Below are positions 57,531 to 59,726 of a DNA stretch of 59,726 nucleotides, piece after piece. Origin of the DNA: Benthortus sp964440495 (GTDB taxonomy: Archaea > Thermoproteota > Nitrososphaeria_A > Caldarchaeales > Wolframiiraptoraceae); NCBI GenBank assembly GCA_964440495.1, contig CAYTSD010000003.1, forward strand, positions 1-59,726. Reading direction: 5' to 3'. The notes below the pieces were generated by a model, which saw nothing but the letters and a program-made list of their open reading frames with translations, did no database searches and was not told the origin of the DNA. A program made the position numbers and the translations under genes. The first letter of the stretch is position 1. Each line of letters opens with the position of its first letter.

Positions 57531-58429
57531 CTTTCCTCCTCCCTAACACCCTCAGCCATAAGCCTAGGAACCATAACCCTAAACCTCTCCCCAACTCTCT
57601 CTGCGACGGCTCTCAGCCTCGCTTCATCGGCTACGGCGATGACGCATCCGCCTCCTCCCCCACCCGTGAGCTTAGCTCCTAAGGCCCCAGACCTAAGGCA
57701 GAGCCTGACCGCCTCCTCTATCTCAGGCGAGGAGACCCCAACCTCTCTAAGCATCTCCTGATTCCTGAGCATGAGTCTTCCAAGGGTCTCTGTGTCGGCG
57801 GCCTTGAGCGCCTCGACAGCCTCCCAGACAAGCCTCTCAGCCTCCTCCAAAAGAGCCTTAAACCTCTCAGGATGCATTTCAGCGAACCTCCTAACACGGG
57901 CGACCATCTCACCGGTCCTCCTAGTCTTTCCCGTGTCGACGAGAAGTATGTTCCCAGCCTTGAACCCCATCCTCCTAAGCCCCTCACCCCTCACGTAGAC
58001 TCCCCCGCCTCCCAGAGCAGCTATAGTAGGATCTATCCCAGAAGGGTTGTAGTGGGCTATCCGTTCACCCTCCATCCCAGCCTCCAAAACCAGTGGAAGA
58101 TCTATCCTATTTGAGGCGAGGAGGGAGACCGCTGCGGCTGAGGCCACGGAGACCGAGGCCGAGGAGCCTAGTCCAACGCTTAGAGGGATCTCCGACTCTA
58201 TTCTCAGCCTAATCCCGCCCCCGTATCCAAGCTTCTCTGCGACGTATTCGGCTGCCTTCACAGCCGGGTTAGGTTTACTCCATCCAGCCAGCTCTACTCC
58301 TTTGCCCCCTTCCTCGGCTTCAGCCCTCGCCCTAAGCCCTATAGCCACTACGAGAGCAGGCTTCCCGTAGACTACGAAGTGTTCCCCGAAGAGTATTACC
58401 TTCCCAGGGGCTGAGGCGGCTCTCCTCAC
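57527..58429 (-). CDS. mvk: Mevalonate kinase
   Basis: 300 residues, GTG start. GHMP motifs: APGKVILFGEHFVVYGKPAL (7-26), IPLSVGLGSSASVSVASA (about 81-98), SGIDPTIAALGG with the catalytic Asp and AKLTGGGGGGCVIA. Makes mevalonate 5-phosphate, the substrate of the dehydratase encoded at 40508-42096. Overlaps the upstream gene by four bases. Confidence 0.95.
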   Translation of the reverse strand: MRRAASAPGKVILFGEHFVVYGKPALVVAIGLRARAEAEEGGKGVELAGWSKPNPAVKAAEYVAEKLGYGGGIRLRIESEIPLSVGLGSSASVSVASAAAVSLLASNRIDLPLVLEAGMEGERIAHYNPSGIDPTIAALGGGGVYVRGEGLRRMGFKAGNILLVDTGKTRRTGEMVARVRRFAEMHPERFKALLEEAERLVWEAVEALKAADTETLGRLMLRNQEMLREVGVSSPEIEEAVRLCLRSGALGAKLTGGGGGGCVIAVADEARLRAVAERVGERFRVMVPRLMAEGVREEES

Positions 58430-59157
58430 CTCTCCCCCAACTCCCTCCTCCTACTCTCATATATCAACGGGTGGACTATGCCGTGAATGTACTCGATGAA
58501 CTCGGATTCAGGCATCCGTGTGAAGGATGTTACGACACAGTTCCTCGTAAGCCCCATAACCCGGTTCGTCCCACTCACGGTGAAGACTATGTACCAGATG
58601 TTACCATGCTGGAGATACTCCTCGTAGAGGGCTGAGTTCTTCAAGCTCCCGCCGTAGAGGGCGAGCTTATCAACCTCTGGGAAGTCGAGTCCATCGAAGT
58701 AGATTACCTTGGTTCCCTCAGGGTTACGTTCATGAAACTCGCGCATAACCTCTGGAAGTATACGTGCCTCTACAACCGCTTTGTAGGAGAGGAAGAGGTG
58801 ATGGGAGAGAAGGGATGCGACGGCGTTGGCGAAATGCTTCTCCTGAACAACTGTCAGCAGGGTCATCCCCTCCCTCCTCCTGAAGATTATCCTAGCATCA
58901 ACGGTCTTGATTATCGGAACCTTCCTACCCCTCTGGTTAACTATGATTATCTTATCTCTACTGAAGACTCCCTCAAGTATCTCGTCTCGGAGGTCTAGGT
59001 CTCTAACCTCTGTCAGAAGCTCGAAACTCTGGTCCTCCTCAACCCTCTCCTCAACGACTCTATAGTCTCGAAGCTTGTCAGCTAGCTCCTCAAACGTTGT
59101 CTCAGGCTTTATCTCGAACACCTTCGCCGCCAGCGGCATCTCTCCCCACTCTTCCAC
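58426..59157 (-). CDS. Protein of unknown function in the mevalonate-kinase operon
   Basis: 243 residues. Two alpha/beta halves: PETTFEELADKLRDYRVVEERVEEDQSFELLTEVRDLDLRDEILEGVFSRDKIIIVNQRGRKVPIIKTVDARIIF (about 18-95) and FDGLDFPEVDKLALYGGSLKNSALYEEYLQHGNIWYIVFTVSGTNRVMGLTRNCVVTSFTRMPESEFIEYIHGIV. The last part looks like a PRTase- or receptor-like fold but no diagnostic loop is visible. It couples directly to mevalonate kinase, so it may serve lipid synthesis. Not recognised. Confidence 0.65.
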   Translation of the reverse strand: MEEWGEMPLAAKVFEIKPETTFEELADKLRDYRVVEERVEEDQSFELLTEVRDLDLRDEILEGVFSRDKIIIVNQRGRKVPIIKTVDARIIFRRREGMTLLTVVQEKHFANAVASLLSHHLFLSYKAVVEARILPEVMREFHERNPEGTKVIYFDGLDFPEVDKLALYGGSLKNSALYEEYLQHGNIWYIVFTVSGTNRVMGLTRNCVVTSFTRMPESEFIEYIHGIVHPLIYESRRRELGER

Positions 59158-59168
59158 ATGCTTAGATT

Positions 59169-59726
59169 TTAGTCTGAGCCAGAGATGAGTTTGAAGTCGT
59201 TGGGGAGATGGCTCCGCAGCCCAACCATCACCACCAAGTCTCCTCTCCTAAGCTGGAAGCTGCTTCCAGGCGTGTAGAACCTCCTCCCATTCCTCTCGAC
59301 GAGGATTATTTTCGACGTGAAGCCCTTGGCCTCAAGCTCTCCAAGGGTTAGATCTACTCCGCACTCTGTCTGGACGAGGTCTAGGTCTCTCTCAGCCTCA
59401 GCCATATCTGCTAAAACCTCGCTGGCCAGAGGCTCGAACACCCTTCCAGCAACAATCCTACCCGTCACATCATAGGCGTCGACTATCGCCGTTGCTCCAG
59501 CCTCCCTGTAAACGTCTGCGAACTCCTTCCTCCCGCTAAGCACTATTATCGGGATGCTTCCAGCAAGCTTCCTAACCCTTAGAATGGAGACCAGGTTCTT
59601 CTCAACGTCCTCCCCGAGGACCAGCACAGCTCTACATCTCTCAACTCCAGCCTCCTTCAGGGTTGACTCATCCTCAACGTCTCCCTCCAGGACCTTATAC
59701 CCCTCCTACTCAGAGACTTCGCAAGC
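59169..59726 (-). CDS. TrkA/RCK-domain potassium regulatory protein, partial and apparently frameshifted
   Basis: The in-frame part 59169-59627 gives 152 residues: NAD-binding RCK remnant (VLVLGEDVEKNLVSILRVRKL) and a complete TrkA-C domain (LTLGELEAKGFTSKIILVERNGRRFYTPG; LRRGDLVVMVGL). Upstream codons continue the domain (EDESTLKEAGVERCRA) to an in-frame TAG at 59706-59708. Adding one base in the run of four C at 59700-59703 restores LAKSLSRRGYKVLEGD, the expected RCK strand, so a one-base deletion or error is likely. The N-terminus lies beyond the window. Confidence 0.75.

Overview
The window is archaeal. It carries archaeal-type ribosomal proteins (uL3, uL4, uL23, uL2, uS19, eL18, uL13, uS9, uS2), RNA polymerase subunits Rpo3/RpoD and Rpo10/RpoN, the archaeal/eukaryotic primase large subunit, TATA-type promoters 25-35 bases before genes, many GTG and TTG starts, and an archaeal modified mevalonate route. 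A TACK/Thermoproteota-like, probably thermophilic lineage is my inference; no single marker here fixes the phylum. Coding density is very high and most intergenic gaps are under 100 bases.

Layout. 1-1963: end of an unknown gene, an exported Tat-type protein, tRNA-Ser(UGA), a duplicated 14-mer and three small genes. 1966-8703 (minus): a glycan operon with nucleotide-sugar synthesis (uridylyltransferase, epimerase, UDP-glucose dehydrogenase), two glycosyltransferases and a PRTase-like protein of unknown role. 8766-15206: four more glycosyltransferases, a Wzx-like flippase and an ArsR-type regulator; from about 9720 this block is clearly richer in A+T than the rest and looks acquired. 15301-21411 (minus): S10-type ribosomal operon (uL3-uL4-uL23 ... 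uL2-uS19), interrupted by a nucleoside-type transport lipoprotein and an amidohydrolase, and ending early at uS19. 21477-26723: regulators, an assembly gap that is probably spurious (55-base overlap on both sides), and an operon with an asparagine-synthetase-like protein, an HD phosphohydrolase, PriL and a zinc-finger protein. 26725-39115: mixed accessory and housekeeping genes, including a minimal SufBC pair, an F420-type oxidoreductase, a GH114-like secreted protein, a stand-alone LigD phosphoesterase domain and a CLC chloride transporter. 39170-42096: UbiD-family decarboxylase plus the two subunits of aconitase-X/phosphomevalonate dehydratase. 42093-46509 (minus): LarA-like racemase and a complete ECF transporter (S, A, A', T). 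46672-56751: PAC2 protein, macro domain, then the rpoD-eL18 and uL13-uS9-(C_GCAxxG protein)-rpoN-enolase-uS2 housekeeping genes, with a pair of threonine-rich surface proteins between them. 56757-59726 (minus): isopentenyl phosphate kinase, mevalonate kinase, an unknown conserved-looking protein and a TrkA/RCK gene cut by the window edge and apparently frameshifted.

How the genes work together. Mevalonate kinase, phosphomevalonate dehydratase (two subunits), the UbiD-type decarboxylase and isopentenyl phosphate kinase cover the late steps from mevalonate to isopentenyl diphosphate for ether-lipid synthesis. The sugar-nucleotide genes, six glycosyltransferases and the flippase form a surface-glycan or N-glycan programme. 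The most unusual protein is the 50977-52887 gene: a membrane-anchored threonine-rich stalk, an alpha/beta hydrolase, a cysteine-rich hinge and a deacetylase-like domain, translationally coupled to a second stalked surface protein.
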